Origin: Candidatus Poribacteria bacterium
GTDB taxonomy: Bacteria > Abyssobacteria > SURF-5
Length of the DNA: 26,119 bases
NCBI GenBank assembly: GCA_016215705.1
Contig: JACRIR010000036.1
Coordinates: forward strand, 1 to 26,119
Reading direction: 5' to 3'
A program made the position numbers and the translations under genes. Each line of letters begins with the position of its first letter. The first letter of the stretch is position 1. The notes below the pieces were generated by a model. That model ran no database searches. It was not told the origin of the DNA and saw nothing but the letters and a program-made list of their open reading frames with translations. Positions 7,983 to 15,555 of this stretch are shown here, piece after piece.

Positions 7983-8037
7983 ATAACGCTTTCAAAATAT
8001 AATGGGACGCAAGCAGCGCCTGTGAAACTCCTTCTTA

Positions 8038-8066
8038 CGGGGACACGATGCGGCATCGTGTCCCCG
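8038..8066. repeat. GGGGACAC-family palindrome (copy 2)
   Basis: Perfect 14-bp arms CGGGGACACGATGC and GCATCGTGTCCCCG around a single G. It sits between the acyl-CoA dehydrogenase stop and the ferredoxin start, inside a same-strand gene run, where it may attenuate or stabilise the message. Confidence 0.9.
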
Positions 8067-8090
8067 CAAAAAGGGAGATGTCTTTCATGA

Positions 8091-9365
8091 TTACTTTGCC
8101 GGAACTTGCTCGTGCACCCGCCACATGTCTTCGTCGGAAAAACACTTTTCGGCTGAATCACCGCTGATCGCGTCGGCCTCGAAATCACGATAGTCAGCCA
8201 TTTGTTCTGCGACCTCTTTGTAATATTCATGCTGGATGAGCAGGCTCATGATTTCGCTTGTGCCGGTCCAGATCATGCAGAGACGCGCGTCGCGAAGCGC
8301 TTTCTCGATCGGGTAAACGTCGGTGTATCCGATGCCGCCCATAACCTGCATCGCCTTGTTCACGATCTCCCAGTTTGCCTCGGTTGAGAACTTCTTCGCT
8401 TCGCTCACCAATCGTCTCATGTTCGGTTCGCCCGCGTCAACCGCCTTTGCCGCAAGATAGACCAATCCCCTCGCGGCGTCTAACTTGGTGATCGCCTCCG
8501 CGATCATGAACTGGATCGCCTGGAACTTCCTTATCGGCCGCCCGAAGGCCACTCGCTTGGTGCTGTAATCGAGCGCAACATTCAACGCCGAGAAAGCGCC
8601 CAAGCCCGCCGCTGCAGACGTGAGACGCTCCGGCACCATGGTCTGGTTGAACACAAGCCCGCCCATGTTCAACTCGCCGAGGAGATTCCTTTTCGGAACC
8701 TTGACATCCCTGAACACGAGACGGCCTGTGCCTCCGCCCCGGCAGCCCATCAAGCCATAAAGGTACTCCGCCTCCACGCCTGGTCCCTTATCGATGATCA
8801 AAGCGCTGATCGTGTTGTGCGGGTGGGCGTTCTTCTCGAAATTAGTGCGGCAGAAAACCAGGAAGAAATCCGCCTCTGAGGCCGCAACGACAAACCGCTT
8901 CTGGCCGTTCACGATGAAATGGTCTCCGTCGAGAACCGCTTTCGTGGTCGCGCCGAAGAAATCGGAGCCGCCACGCGGCTCAGTGAGCGCTTCCGCGCTG
9001 ACGACTTCGCCTTTGAGCAGAGGCACAAGGTACTTGGCTTTCTGTTCATCGGTGCCGAATGTATTGATGGCCTCGCCGACAATCGAAGGCATGACGTAGG
9101 CGCACCCGAGCGCGGCGCCCAGAACCCCTATCTCTTCTTCAACGGCGACCTCGGCCGTCCAGTTCAGCCCTCTGCCTCCCCATTTTTTCGGGAACCGGAG
9201 CCCGAGCAGATTCTTTTTGCCGAGCTTCTTGACGTACTCGCGCGGATACTTGATCTCGTCCTTGTCCATCTGCTTGATCAATTCCGCCGGCACGTCATTC
9301 TTTACAAACTCGCGAACCTCCATTTTCACTGCTTTCTCGACATCGGTAAGCATATAGTCGTACAT
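8091..9365 (-). CDS. Acyl-CoA dehydrogenase (FAD-dependent)
   Basis: A 424-aa member of the acyl-CoA dehydrogenase family: an N-terminal helical domain, then the LTEPRGGSD substrate/FAD loop (residues 128-135), the beta domain, and a C-terminal helical domain with RVAFGRPIRKFQ (271-282) and VMGGIGYT (341-348). It oxidises an acyl-CoA to the 2-enoyl-CoA. At the MCAD catalytic position (IYEGT) this protein has IWTGT, with Thr367 in place of Glu. A Glu is present at 246 in VPERLTSA, aligned with the catalytic glutamate of isovaleryl-CoA and long-chain dehydrogenases, which suggests that active-site geometry. The start at 9365 follows GGAGG by about 6 nt. The tetR gene ends 16 nt upstream, so the two are very likely cotranscribed; a ferredoxin gene follows. 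Confidence 0.92.
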   Translation of the reverse strand: MYDYMLTDVEKAVKMEVREFVKNDVPAELIKQMDKDEIKYPREYVKKLGKKNLLGLRFPKKWGGRGLNWTAEVAVEEEIGVLGAALGCAYVMPSIVGEAINTFGTDEQKAKYLVPLLKGEVVSAEALTEPRGGSDFFGATTKAVLDGDHFIVNGQKRFVVAASEADFFLVFCRTNFEKNAHPHNTISALIIDKGPGVEAEYLYGLMGCRGGGTGRLVFRDVKVPKRNLLGELNMGGLVFNQTMVPERLTSAAAGLGAFSALNVALDYSTKRVAFGRPIRKFQAIQFMIAEAITKLDAARGLVYLAAKAVDAGEPNMRRLVSEAKKFSTEANWEIVNKAMQVMGGIGYTDVYPIEKALRDARLCMIWTGTSEIMSLLIQHEYYKEVAEQMADYRDFEADAISGDSAEKCFSDEDMWRVHEQVPAK

Positions 9366-9381
9366 GACAGCCTCCTCAACG

Positions 9382-9993
9382 TTATTTGTTTTGTGTTTGT
9401 TCAAACTGGTCCGCAACGGTTTCCGCGAGAACAAGCGTCCGGTTCTTGATCTCGTCAGGATTACGCCCCGGATAATTCACGAGACTTATCATGATGCCAT
9501 TCATCGAAGCAAAGAAACTGTGGGCGAGAATTCGCGAATCGCCTCTGCCTTCGCTGTTCTTGAACATCACCTCCAGTTTGTCCATGATCCGGCGCAAAAC
9601 TCCGTTGACCCTCTCGAGCGCTTTGCCGGAAAGCCTTCCCTCGAGCATGAAATGGCTCATCATTTGGAAGAACATTTTGTTTTCATGCAGGCAGTTAATA
9701 TATGTCTTCGCCAGCCTGTGAACCGGTCGCGGCCCTCCTGCCTTGATCTCGGCATCGAGCCGGTCACAGATTTCGCCGGTTCCCGCTTCCAACAGCTCCA
9801 CAAAGATGTCCGTCCGCATCGGGAAGTAGCAATAAATGAAGCCCACCGACACGCCGGCCTTGCGGGCGACATCGCGCATCTTGACACCTGAGATGCCGCG
9901 TTTGGAAAAAAGCTCCTGCGCGGCGAGAAGGATGATTTTCCGGCGTTTTTCCTGTTCTGATTTCTTGAGCTTCAGCAGCGTCGCATTGGCCAA
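9382..9993 (-). CDS. TetR-family transcriptional regulator
   Basis: A 203-aa one-component repressor-type regulator. The N-terminal tetR helix-turn-helix spans about residues 18-62, with KMRDVARKAGVSVGFIYCYF (39-58) as the DNA-reading unit; the C-terminal part is the variable ligand-binding, dimerising domain. The start is a TTG at 9993: TAA lies immediately before it in frame and GGAG lies 8 nt upstream, so no longer form is possible. It is 16 nt upstream of the acyl-CoA dehydrogenase gene, which makes an acyl-CoA or related ligand plausible (as for FadR/PsrA-type TetR proteins; inference). A near-perfect palindrome overlapping its own promoter (10018-10028) suggests autoregulation. Confidence 0.92.
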   Translation of the reverse strand: MANATLLKLKKSEQEKRRKIILLAAQELFSKRGISGVKMRDVARKAGVSVGFIYCYFPMRTDIFVELLEAGTGEICDRLDAEIKAGGPRPVHRLAKTYINCLHENKMFFQMMSHFMLEGRLSGKALERVNGVLRRIMDKLEVMFKNSEGRGDSRILAHSFFASMNGIMISLVNYPGRNPDEIKNRTLVLAETVADQFEQTQNK

Positions 9994-10017
9994 TTATAGA
10001 ACTCCATTCATAATTGC

Positions 10018-10028
10018 GAACAATGTTC
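10018..10028. promoter_or_regulatory. Candidate operator at the tetR promoter
   Basis: GAACA-A-TGTTC, inverted arms around one centre base, begins directly after the -10 box of the tetR-acyl-CoA dehydrogenase promoter. A bound repressor would cover the transcript start. The adjacent TetR is the obvious candidate ligand. Confidence 0.5.
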
Positions 10029-10057
10029 ACTCTATCAACAAAAATCTACCCTGTCAA
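10029..10057 (-). promoter_or_regulatory. Promoter of tetR-acyl-CoA dehydrogenase unit
   Basis: Minus strand TTGACA (10052-10057, perfect), 17-nt spacer, TAGAGT (10029-10034, 4 of 6). Located about 36 nt upstream of the TTG start. Confidence 0.65.
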
Positions 10058-10112
10058 GCTGTCACATCGACAGAATCCGGACAAGACTATTTCCGGAACC
10101 GATTCTTCCCTT

Positions 10113-11375
10113 CTAGTAGTCTTCCGGGAATGGCGGGCACTGAATCGAGGAGTACGGATAAACCGCGACCTTGGTACCCTTTGAGTAGTCCTTCTTTAGC
10201 TCGTCCAAAAGGTCTTTCCACGTCTTGAAGATATGAGCTTTCTCCAGCGGAGAGAAGTATTCGGTATCAATCCTTGAATGATACGGATTAAGTATCAACG
10301 TTCGCCTGTATGGCGATTCCGGCAGCTTGCGCGCCATTGCAAACTGCTCTCCGCCGTATTCGCTCCCGAAACGGGCGTTGCCGTAATGGTGTATCTGTCC
10401 ATCGGGACTGTAGCTGATGACCACGCCCTCGCCGTCCACCCGCGTCGAGAAATAGCACGGCCAGAGCGCTTTGCCCGCCTCGTTTTCGATCGGGAATGTG
10501 TTCGAAACCGTGATGTCGGAGTTGAAGGCCGGGTCGGTCGCGTAAAACTTCTTCCCGAACTTGACGCCTTCGTAGAATGAATCGAGCCCGTCACCTGCGA
10601 AGATTTTCACGATCTCGCGCTTCTCGTTGACAATGGCGTCAATCTTCATATCCAGTCCGACTATCTTTGCGACCTCGTGCGCGTCGTCTCGCAGGCAATT
10701 GCCGTAAACCTTCCCGAAGGTGAGCTCGGAAATCGAGCCGTCGGGATTGCGCGGGGTGACAGTCATATGATTGTAATTGATGGTCTCCATGCCGACGATA
10801 CCAGGGAGGATGATCTTGAGGCCGCCGCTGAAGCCGGCGTCGACGTGGGGAATGATGCATCCGATGCCGATGCGAAGGTCACAGGAAGCGTATTCGCGGT
10901 TCACGAGAATGGGTGTTCCCTTGCTGGATTTTCCCATGTCAACCAACTGCCCGTGCGAATAATGATTGTAAACGGGGTAGTTCTCGACGATGTTCTCGCC
11001 GAGTTTCTTCGCGAGTTCATCTCGCGTCATCGCGCGGTGAGTCCCGAGAGCCGAGATGAACCGAATCTGGTCGGATGTTATGCCGGCCTTGCTGAGCACG
11101 GAAAGCACGGCAGGGATAATGTCCTTCACAGGAGTCGGCCGCGTGAGGTCGTCGAAGAGAATCACCACTCTCTTCTTCCCTTGTGCCAGGGCTGAGAGCG
11201 GGGCGGTCCCTATCGGGTTCTCGATGGCTTTCTTAGTTGAGTTCAGACCGATCGCCTTTGCGCCGTGCCCCTTCATACGACACTCCTGCACTTCCCAGTT
11301 GGCAGGGAATTTCAAGGTGAGGGTCTTGTCACCGAACCATGCCTTGGTAGGAATGTTGATTGCATTGTCCTTCAT
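10113..11375 (-). CDS. LarA-type nickel-pincer racemase homologue (DUF2088 family)
   Basis: A 420-aa protein matching the nickel-dependent lactate racemase LarA in length and key residues. DDLTRP (residues 75-80), GTHR with His113, PHVDAGFSGGLKIILPG with His177 and Lys187, and NH with His203 line up with LarA's Asp72/Arg75, His108, His174, Lys184 (which carries the NPN cofactor) and His200. This implies a working nickel-pincer enzyme that racemises or epimerises a 2-hydroxyacid; the family is broader than lactate. Cofactor genes larB, larC and larE are not in the window. GGAGG is 9 nt before ATG 11375 and only 3 nt before an in-frame ATG at 11381, so 11375 is preferred. It follows the alcohol dehydrogenase gene by about 146 nt with a palindrome between. 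Confidence 0.85.
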   Translation of the reverse strand: MKDNAINIPTKAWFGDKTLTLKFPANWEVQECRMKGHGAKAIGLNSTKKAIENPIGTAPLSALAQGKKRVVILFDDLTRPTPVKDIIPAVLSVLSKAGITSDQIRFISALGTHRAMTRDELAKKLGENIVENYPVYNHYSHGQLVDMGKSSKGTPILVNREYASCDLRIGIGCIIPHVDAGFSGGLKIILPGIVGMETINYNHMTVTPRNPDGSISELTFGKVYGNCLRDDAHEVAKIVGLDMKIDAIVNEKREIVKIFAGDGLDSFYEGVKFGKKFYATDPAFNSDITVSNTFPIENEAGKALWPCYFSTRVDGEGVVISYSPDGQIHHYGNARFGSEYGGEQFAMARKLPESPYRRTLILNPYHSRIDTEYFSPLEKAHIFKTWKDLLDELKKDYSKGTKVAVYPYSSIQCPPFPEDY

Positions 11376-11448
11376 TGCCATATGCCTCCTCTTGAGCAAG
11401 CCTTGTTCCCTTTTGGGCACAACGTTCTTGTTGTTCACGCGCAGACCG

Positions 11449-11495
11449 GCGTTTATTCGGGGACACCATAGCGCATGGTGTCCCCGAATAAACGC
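11449..11495. repeat. GGGGACAC-family palindrome (copy 3)
   Basis: Perfect 21-bp inverted arms (11449-11469 and 11475-11495), core TTATTCGGGGACACCAT, loop AGCGC. It lies between the alcohol dehydrogenase stop and the larA-like start and would form a strong hairpin in a shared message. Confidence 0.93.
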
Positions 11496-11521
11496 GGAAT
11501 CCCTCGCAATGACGATTCCCG

Positions 11522-12529
11522 TCAAGTCTTGACTATTATTTTAGTATCATTCTTGCCGTGGGTCAACCCGGCCATGGTTTCCGGCAACTCATCGAGTGAA
11601 ATCGTTCGGGTTATGAAAACGGCGGCGTCGAGCTTCTTTTCCGCTACCCATTCCAGCACGGTCTCAAAATCCTCGTTCGTTGTCCCTTGACTGGCCTTGA
11701 TGTTTATCTCCTTGATTATCCATGTTATCGGAATCAGTGATATCTCTTCGAAACAATTGCCCACCATGACGACCGTTCCACCTCTATTGACGGTTTCCAT
11801 CGACTGAAGGATGGTCGCCGGTTTGCCGGCGCACTCGAACACGAGGTCGGGCGCAGAAGAGAATAACGATTCGAGACGCTCCGAGATATCCTCTGCGACA
11901 GGGTCAATCACGGCTAGGGCGCCCAATGAGGCAGCGGCTTTCTTGCCGGTCGGATTCATATCGGAAACAACAACGTTCCGGACCCCCGCAATCTTCAATG
12001 CGACCAGAACACTCAGACCTACCGGGCCGGCTCCAATTATCAGCGTCTTCGTGTCCGGCCTCGCAGCCGCCTGCCTGAAGACGTGGTAGCCGACAACGAT
12101 AGTCGGTATGAGCGCGCCTTCTTCCATCGAGACTCCTTCTGGCAGCCTGAAAAGCGAGCGCGCAGGAACTTTGGTAAATTCGGCAAATGCACCCGGCCAA
12201 TGAATTCCGAGGTTGGCTGCCCTGTCACAGAGGTTGCCGAGACCGCGGCGACAGAATCCGCACTCGCCGCACGCAAAGAGGTCATTCACGGTCACCCGCT
12301 CGCCGGCCTTCCACCCTTTCACGCCGGGGCCGACCTCGACTATCATGCCGCTGCATTCATGGCCGAGGGTCCAACGCGGGTTGTAAGCGCCATTTTCATA
12401 AAACTCCATATCAGTCCCACAGATGCCGCAGCTATCCACTTTCAACAACACCTCGCCTTCACCGGTAACCGGCATGGGCACATCATCAATAACCATATTG
12501 TGCGCGTCAATGAGAACGGCGGCTTTCAT
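11522..12529 (-). CDS. Zinc-dependent medium-chain alcohol/polyol dehydrogenase
   Basis: A 335-aa MDR-superfamily dehydrogenase. Catalytic zinc ligands are visible in GICGTD (Cys37) and GHE (His57/Glu58). The structural zinc lobe has four cysteines (Cys87, 90, 93, 101 in CGECGFC and NLC). The nucleotide-binding GAGPVGL is at 166-172, followed by VVSDMNPTGK, with the Asp favouring NAD over NADP. The family oxidises secondary alcohols, sorbitol, threonine or 2,3-butanediol; the substrate cannot be called from sequence. It is the first gene of the ADH-LarA unit, and its promoter carries a TGACC-N5-GGTCA palindrome, so expression is probably repressor-controlled. Pairing with LarA suggests interconversion and oxidation of a hydroxylated compound (inference). 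AAAGGA lies about 10 nt before ATG. Confidence 0.9.
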   Translation of the reverse strand: MKAAVLIDAHNMVIDDVPMPVTGEGEVLLKVDSCGICGTDMEFYENGAYNPRWTLGHECSGMIVEVGPGVKGWKAGERVTVNDLFACGECGFCRRGLGNLCDRAANLGIHWPGAFAEFTKVPARSLFRLPEGVSMEEGALIPTIVVGYHVFRQAAARPDTKTLIIGAGPVGLSVLVALKIAGVRNVVVSDMNPTGKKAAASLGALAVIDPVAEDISERLESLFSSAPDLVFECAGKPATILQSMETVNRGGTVVMVGNCFEEISLIPITWIIKEINIKASQGTTNEDFETVLEWVAEKKLDAAVFITRTISLDELPETMAGLTHGKNDTKIIVKT

Positions 12530-12694
12530 AGATCACAATCCTTTCGGCGCATCGGCGACCAAACAAAAGCAATCTCGTTGGTGGCATAAAAGACAAATGC
12601 AGAGATTGCCTCGCTTCCCTCGCAACGACGAGATCGGCTCGCTTTCTAAAGATTTAGCCATGAACCATAGACCCCAAACCATGAACCGATTCCA

Positions 12695-12717
12695 TAACTG
12701 ACCCATTCGGTCAGTTA
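12695..12717. promoter_or_regulatory. TetR-type operator upstream of ADH-LarA unit
   Basis: Perfect 9-bp inverted arms TAACTGACC and GGTCAGTTA around CATTC. The site starts 5 bp past the -10 box, covering the predicted transcript start. Size and symmetry are typical for TetR-family dimers. It differs in sequence from the palindrome at the tetR promoter. Confidence 0.75.
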
Positions 12718-12722
12718 ATCAC

Positions 12723-12751
12723 ATTTTACCAATGTTCTTGCAGCTTGTCAA
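12723..12751 (-). promoter_or_regulatory. Sigma70 promoter of the ADH-LarA unit
   Basis: Minus strand TTGACA (12746-12751, perfect), 17-nt spacer, TAAAAT (12723-12728, 5 of 6). Predicted start near 12716, giving a leader of about 185 nt to the ATG at 12529. Confidence 0.8.
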
Positions 12752-12890
12752 GGAAAAGAAGAAATGGGGAGCGACGTGTTAGACCCCTTTAAGATCGCCG
12801 GTGAATCCAGCAAAATGCGGGAATCCATTCTTCTACCTGCCGTGACATACGGTCAACACGCCGTCAAGACCTTACCCCAGCGACTAAGGG

Positions 12891-12920
12891 TTGCGTTTCC
12901 CGGAGGAGCTTTCGTATAAT
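12891..12920 (+). promoter_or_regulatory. Promoter for the patatin/C39 cluster
   Basis: TTGCGT (12891-12896), 18-nt spacer, TATAAT (12915-12920, perfect). It faces the patatin gene about 315 nt downstream; the leader would contain both palindromes at 12935-12963 and 13048-13065. Confidence 0.5.
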
Positions 12921-12934
12921 GGCGAAGTCGAAAC

Positions 12935-12963
12935 GTAGGGGCAACTCGGCGAGTCACCCCTAC
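12935..12963. repeat. GTAGGGGC-family palindrome
   Basis: Arms GTAGGGGCAACTCG and CGAGTCACCCCTAC are inverted with two mismatches. The same family occurs at 16478-16506. Confidence 0.75.
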
Positions 12964-13047
12964 AGAACGCGGGTACATATGTCGCGGAACTTGTCATATG
13001 TGCTGTTGCTTCGTCAACTTTGTCTTGTCCGTTCCCGCAAGGACGCA

Positions 13048-13065
13048 GTCACGCCGAGGCGTGAC
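13048..13065. repeat. Palindrome GTCACGCC/GGCGTGAC
   Basis: Perfect 8-bp arms around GA, followed by GCCCCTGCAAAAGC. The tail resembles the CCCCTACAAAGG tail of the 15417 composite repeat, so it is probably a diverged member. Confidence 0.65.
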
Positions 13066-13235
13066 GCCCCTGCAAAAGCATGTGTGTATGCTTACAAACT
13101 CAAGCGTGACATGATACTATTGCCTCGGCAACCTTGTTTTTGTAGAGTCTCATAGGGCGCACTCCCACCGTGGCGGGGAACTCCTACAAGGATACGCGCC
13201 AAAACCCAAGAATACGCAAGGATGCGATTGTTACC

Positions 13236-14645
13236 ATGCGCTGTCTAGCTCGGCTACCGGTTTTGCTCCTTGGACTCCAGGTCTTTTTTGCGTGCGCGCA
13301 CTACCCCGCAAACAAGAGGGTTGAGAGCGTTGATATGGTCGCACAGCCGAGAGCGGCCAGTCCGGAGAGTTCGGATGATCTGTTGCTCATTCTGGCATTC
13401 TCCGGCGGAGGAACCAGGGCGGCCGCTCTTTCCTATGGAGTGCTCGAGGCGCTGGCACAAGCCAAGATTCCGGGTTCGGCATATGCCCTCGACGCTCACA
13501 ACGGCGAAAGCGAGCGCAGGCTGCTGGATGAGGTCGATATCATCTCGTCCGTGTCCGGCGGAAGTTTCACTGCGGCCTATTATGGACTGCACAAAGATCG
13601 CATATTCGAGGATTTCCCGCGCCGTTTCCTTTACCGCGACGTGAATCGGGGCCTCATCCGGCAGGCACTCTCGCCCATCAATGTGTTGCGACTGGCCAAT
13701 CCGGGTTTTGGGACGAGCGACCTGGCAGCGGAATACTACGACAGAATCCTTTTCGACGGGGCGACGTTTGGCGCGCTGCAAAAGCAGGATACCCCGACCC
13801 TTTTCATCCAGGCGACTGACATCGTCGATGGAATCTATTTTGGGTTCACTCCATACTATTTCTCGCTGCTCTGCTCCAATCTGGATGACTACCCTATCTC
13901 ACGCGCCGTGGCTGCTTCTGCGGCGTTCCCGGGACCATTCAACGCGATCACTCTCCGCAATTACGCAGGCGCGTGCGGGTTCGAGGAGGAGCCGTGGATG
14001 ATCGAGGCGCTTCAGAAGCGCGACACCACGAGCCGCCTATTTAACACGGCCAATCATCTGCACACCTATCTCGATCCGGAGAAGAAAGCCTTTGTCCACC
14101 TCGTGGATGGCGGTGTCGCCGACAACCTCGCTTTAAGGGGTCCCCTCGAGATGATCATGATTCGCGGCGGCATCAAAGGAGTATTCGGAGACATGCATGG
14201 CAGGAAGACTCGTCGGGTTGCTTTTATTATAATAAATGCCGAAAAGAAGCCTCAGACCGTTTATGGACTATCGAGCCAGGGGCCGGGGCCGCTTGGAATA
14301 ATAGGTATCACGTCGTCTGTGATGATCAGCAGTTACAACTATGAGACGTTGGAACTCCTGCGCAGCTACATAAGAGAGTGGTCGGATGAAAGCCGGCGTC
14401 TGAACGGCAACGCTCAAGCGATCGAGTTCTATGAAATCGAGGTGGGCTTCAATGCCCTGCCTACCGAAGAAGAACGTGCGCGCTTCTCGAGTATACCGAC
14501 GACTCTTAGTCTTCCGAGGGAAACCGTGGACGACTTGCGCGGAGTCGCCGGCAGAATTCTCTATGACTCGGAGGAGTTTCAAAGACTGCTGCACGACCTC
14601 GGCGGCGAAATCCCGGTCTCTCATTCCATGAACCCGTCCCGCTAA
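13236..14645 (+). CDS. Patatin-like phospholipase, predicted lipoprotein
   Basis: A 469-aa protein. The signal MRCLARLPVLLLGLQVFFAC ends in a lipobox-like FFAC (Cys20), predicting an exported lipid-anchored protein. The patatin core shows FSGGGTRAAALSYGVLEAL (oxyanion loop GGGTR, 57-61), the nucleophile elbow SVSGGS with Ser107 (a Ser-for-Gly variant common in this subgroup) and the catalytic Asp291 in DGGVADN. The Ser-Asp dyad predicts acyl-hydrolase/phospholipase A activity, probably at the periplasmic face or outer membrane. ATG 13236 is preferred because it starts the signal peptide; a GTG at 13170 gives an unlikely extension, although the ribosome-binding site for 13236 is weak (AAGGA about 13 nt away). 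It leads the same-strand run with the C39, TPR and small-protein genes. Confidence 0.88.
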   Translation: MRCLARLPVLLLGLQVFFACAHYPANKRVESVDMVAQPRAASPESSDDLLLILAFSGGGTRAAALSYGVLEALAQAKIPGSAYALDAHNGESERRLLDEVDIISSVSGGSFTAAYYGLHKDRIFEDFPRRFLYRDVNRGLIRQALSPINVLRLANPGFGTSDLAAEYYDRILFDGATFGALQKQDTPTLFIQATDIVDGIYFGFTPYYFSLLCSNLDDYPISRAVAASAAFPGPFNAITLRNYAGACGFEEEPWMIEALQKRDTTSRLFNTANHLHTYLDPEKKAFVHLVDGGVADNLALRGPLEMIMIRGGIKGVFGDMHGRKTRRVAFIIINAEKKPQTVYGLSSQGPGPLGIIGITSSVMISSYNYETLELLRSYIREWSDESRRLNGNAQAIEFYEIEVGFNALPTEEERARFSSIPTTLSLPRETVDDLRGVAGRILYDSEEFQRLLHDLGGEIPVSHSMNPSR

Positions 14646-14780
14646 CACATATTCCGCAGTCGGCGGCTATTGCAAACGGCACGGTCATAATGTATGCTTG
14701 TACAGGTCGTGGAAGGCACAGGCAATTGAGTCCAGCGTGTCGAGTTTCGGATTGGACCGGAGGAAAGGAAACAGAGTTTA

Positions 14781-15416
14781 ATGCGCGTGCGCGCATTGTG
14801 GATTCTTGCGGGTTTCCTGCTTATTGTGGCCGGATGCAGCGCTACAGGCTATCAAAGAATCGGCAACGGGCATGCCCACGAGCTATCCTGCGAGGACATT
14901 TCTTTATCGCCCGGAAAGGACCCTGCCTGCGGCCCTCAAGCCCTCGCGCAGATATGCAAATTCTGGGGAATCGAGGTGGATGAACAGGACCTGCTGAATC
15001 AGACTCTGGGCGATGAGAGCGACGGCTCACGGCTTGGAACCCTCCGGGAGTGGGCGCAGGGGCATGGGCTCGAGGCGCAACTCTATCACGGCTCGCCGCA
15101 GGACCTCGCCGAGAAAGTCGCCGCCGGGATGCCGGTGATTGCCGTTCTGGATGTCAATCGGTACCCTGAGCTTCCCAATCCGCTGGTCCGAAAGAACTTC
15201 TGGGGGCATGCCGTCGTGGTCGCCGGGTTCGATGATGAGTCCCGGCAAGTGATTCTGTGCGACAGCGGAAAAACTGCAAGAATGTCCTACGGCAGTTTCT
15301 TCAGAGATTGGAAAGCCGCTGAATGGGTGACCCTGCTGGTGTGGCCCGGCGACACTGCTTTGTCCACGGAGACACGGTTGGACCCCGAAGCCGCAAGCAG
15401 AGATTTGGCGCGATGA
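14781..15416 (+). CDS. C39-like cysteine peptidase lipoprotein (PA2778-like)
   Basis: A 211-aa protein with a lipoprotein signal ending LIVAGC (Cys19). The mature part is a papain-like C39 domain: PACGPQALAQICKFWG gives the catalytic Cys50, and FWGHAVVVAGFDDES followed by ILCDSG gives His143 and Asp161. C39 domains of ABC exporters cut double-glycine leaders; free lipoprotein versions such as the PA2778 family have no proven substrate. Length fits a stand-alone domain, whereas PA2778-type proteins, as I recall them, also carry TPR repeats, here encoded by the next gene. AGGAAAGGA precedes ATG. The stop codon TGA is the loop of a GGCGCGA-TGAA-TCGCGCC palindrome, so the C-terminus may have been set by repeat insertion. 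Confidence 0.85.
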   Translation: MRVRALWILAGFLLIVAGCSATGYQRIGNGHAHELSCEDISLSPGKDPACGPQALAQICKFWGIEVDEQDLLNQTLGDESDGSRLGTLREWAQGHGLEAQLYHGSPQDLAEKVAAGMPVIAVLDVNRYPELPNPLVRKNFWGHAVVVAGFDDESRQVILCDSGKTARMSYGSFFRDWKAAEWVTLLVWPGDTALSTETRLDPEAASRDLAR

Positions 15417-15472
15417 ATCGCGCCCCTACAAAGGTTTAGTGTATGTCCGGAGGGCCACAATTCGTTGCGCCC
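15407..15472. repeat. Composite GGGGCGCAAT-family repeat (copy B), overlapping the C39 stop codon
   Basis: Two palindromes in tandem: GGCGCGA-TGAA-TCGCGCC (15407-15424) and a decayed GGGCCACAATTCGTTGCGCCC (15452-15472). The part 15417-15472 aligns without gaps with 5031-5086. It contains the stop codon of the C39 gene (15414-15416). Confidence 0.8.
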
Positions 15473-15555
15473 TTGTATTCAGCCAATTTCTGCCAAGATG
15501 GCGGGCGGGAATCACCACAGGAATTCAAGAGGCTGGAGGTAAGCCACACAAAGGA

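Larger units (their letters stand above)
12530..13235. other. Long divergent intergenic region with two promoters and palindromes
   Basis: No credible gene in about 700 bases. From the left: a GCCTCGC-rich repeat tag (12603-12640), the ADH operator and promoter (12695-12751), a segment with GGTCAACACGCCGTCAAGACC (around 12851-12871) similar to 7771-7789, the plus-strand promoter at 12891-12920, and two GTAGGGGC/GCGTGAC palindromes. A reading frame from 12919 to 13155 is made largely of repeat sequence. Confidence 0.6.

Noticed and set aside
8919-9449. 176-codon plus-strand frame opposite acyl-CoA dehydrogenase
   Set aside because: Shadow of a well-supported gene; no motif.
15439-15555. N-terminal extension of the TPR lipoprotein
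   Set aside because: The extension is translated from a palindromic repeat and would bury the lipoprotein signal 39 residues in.
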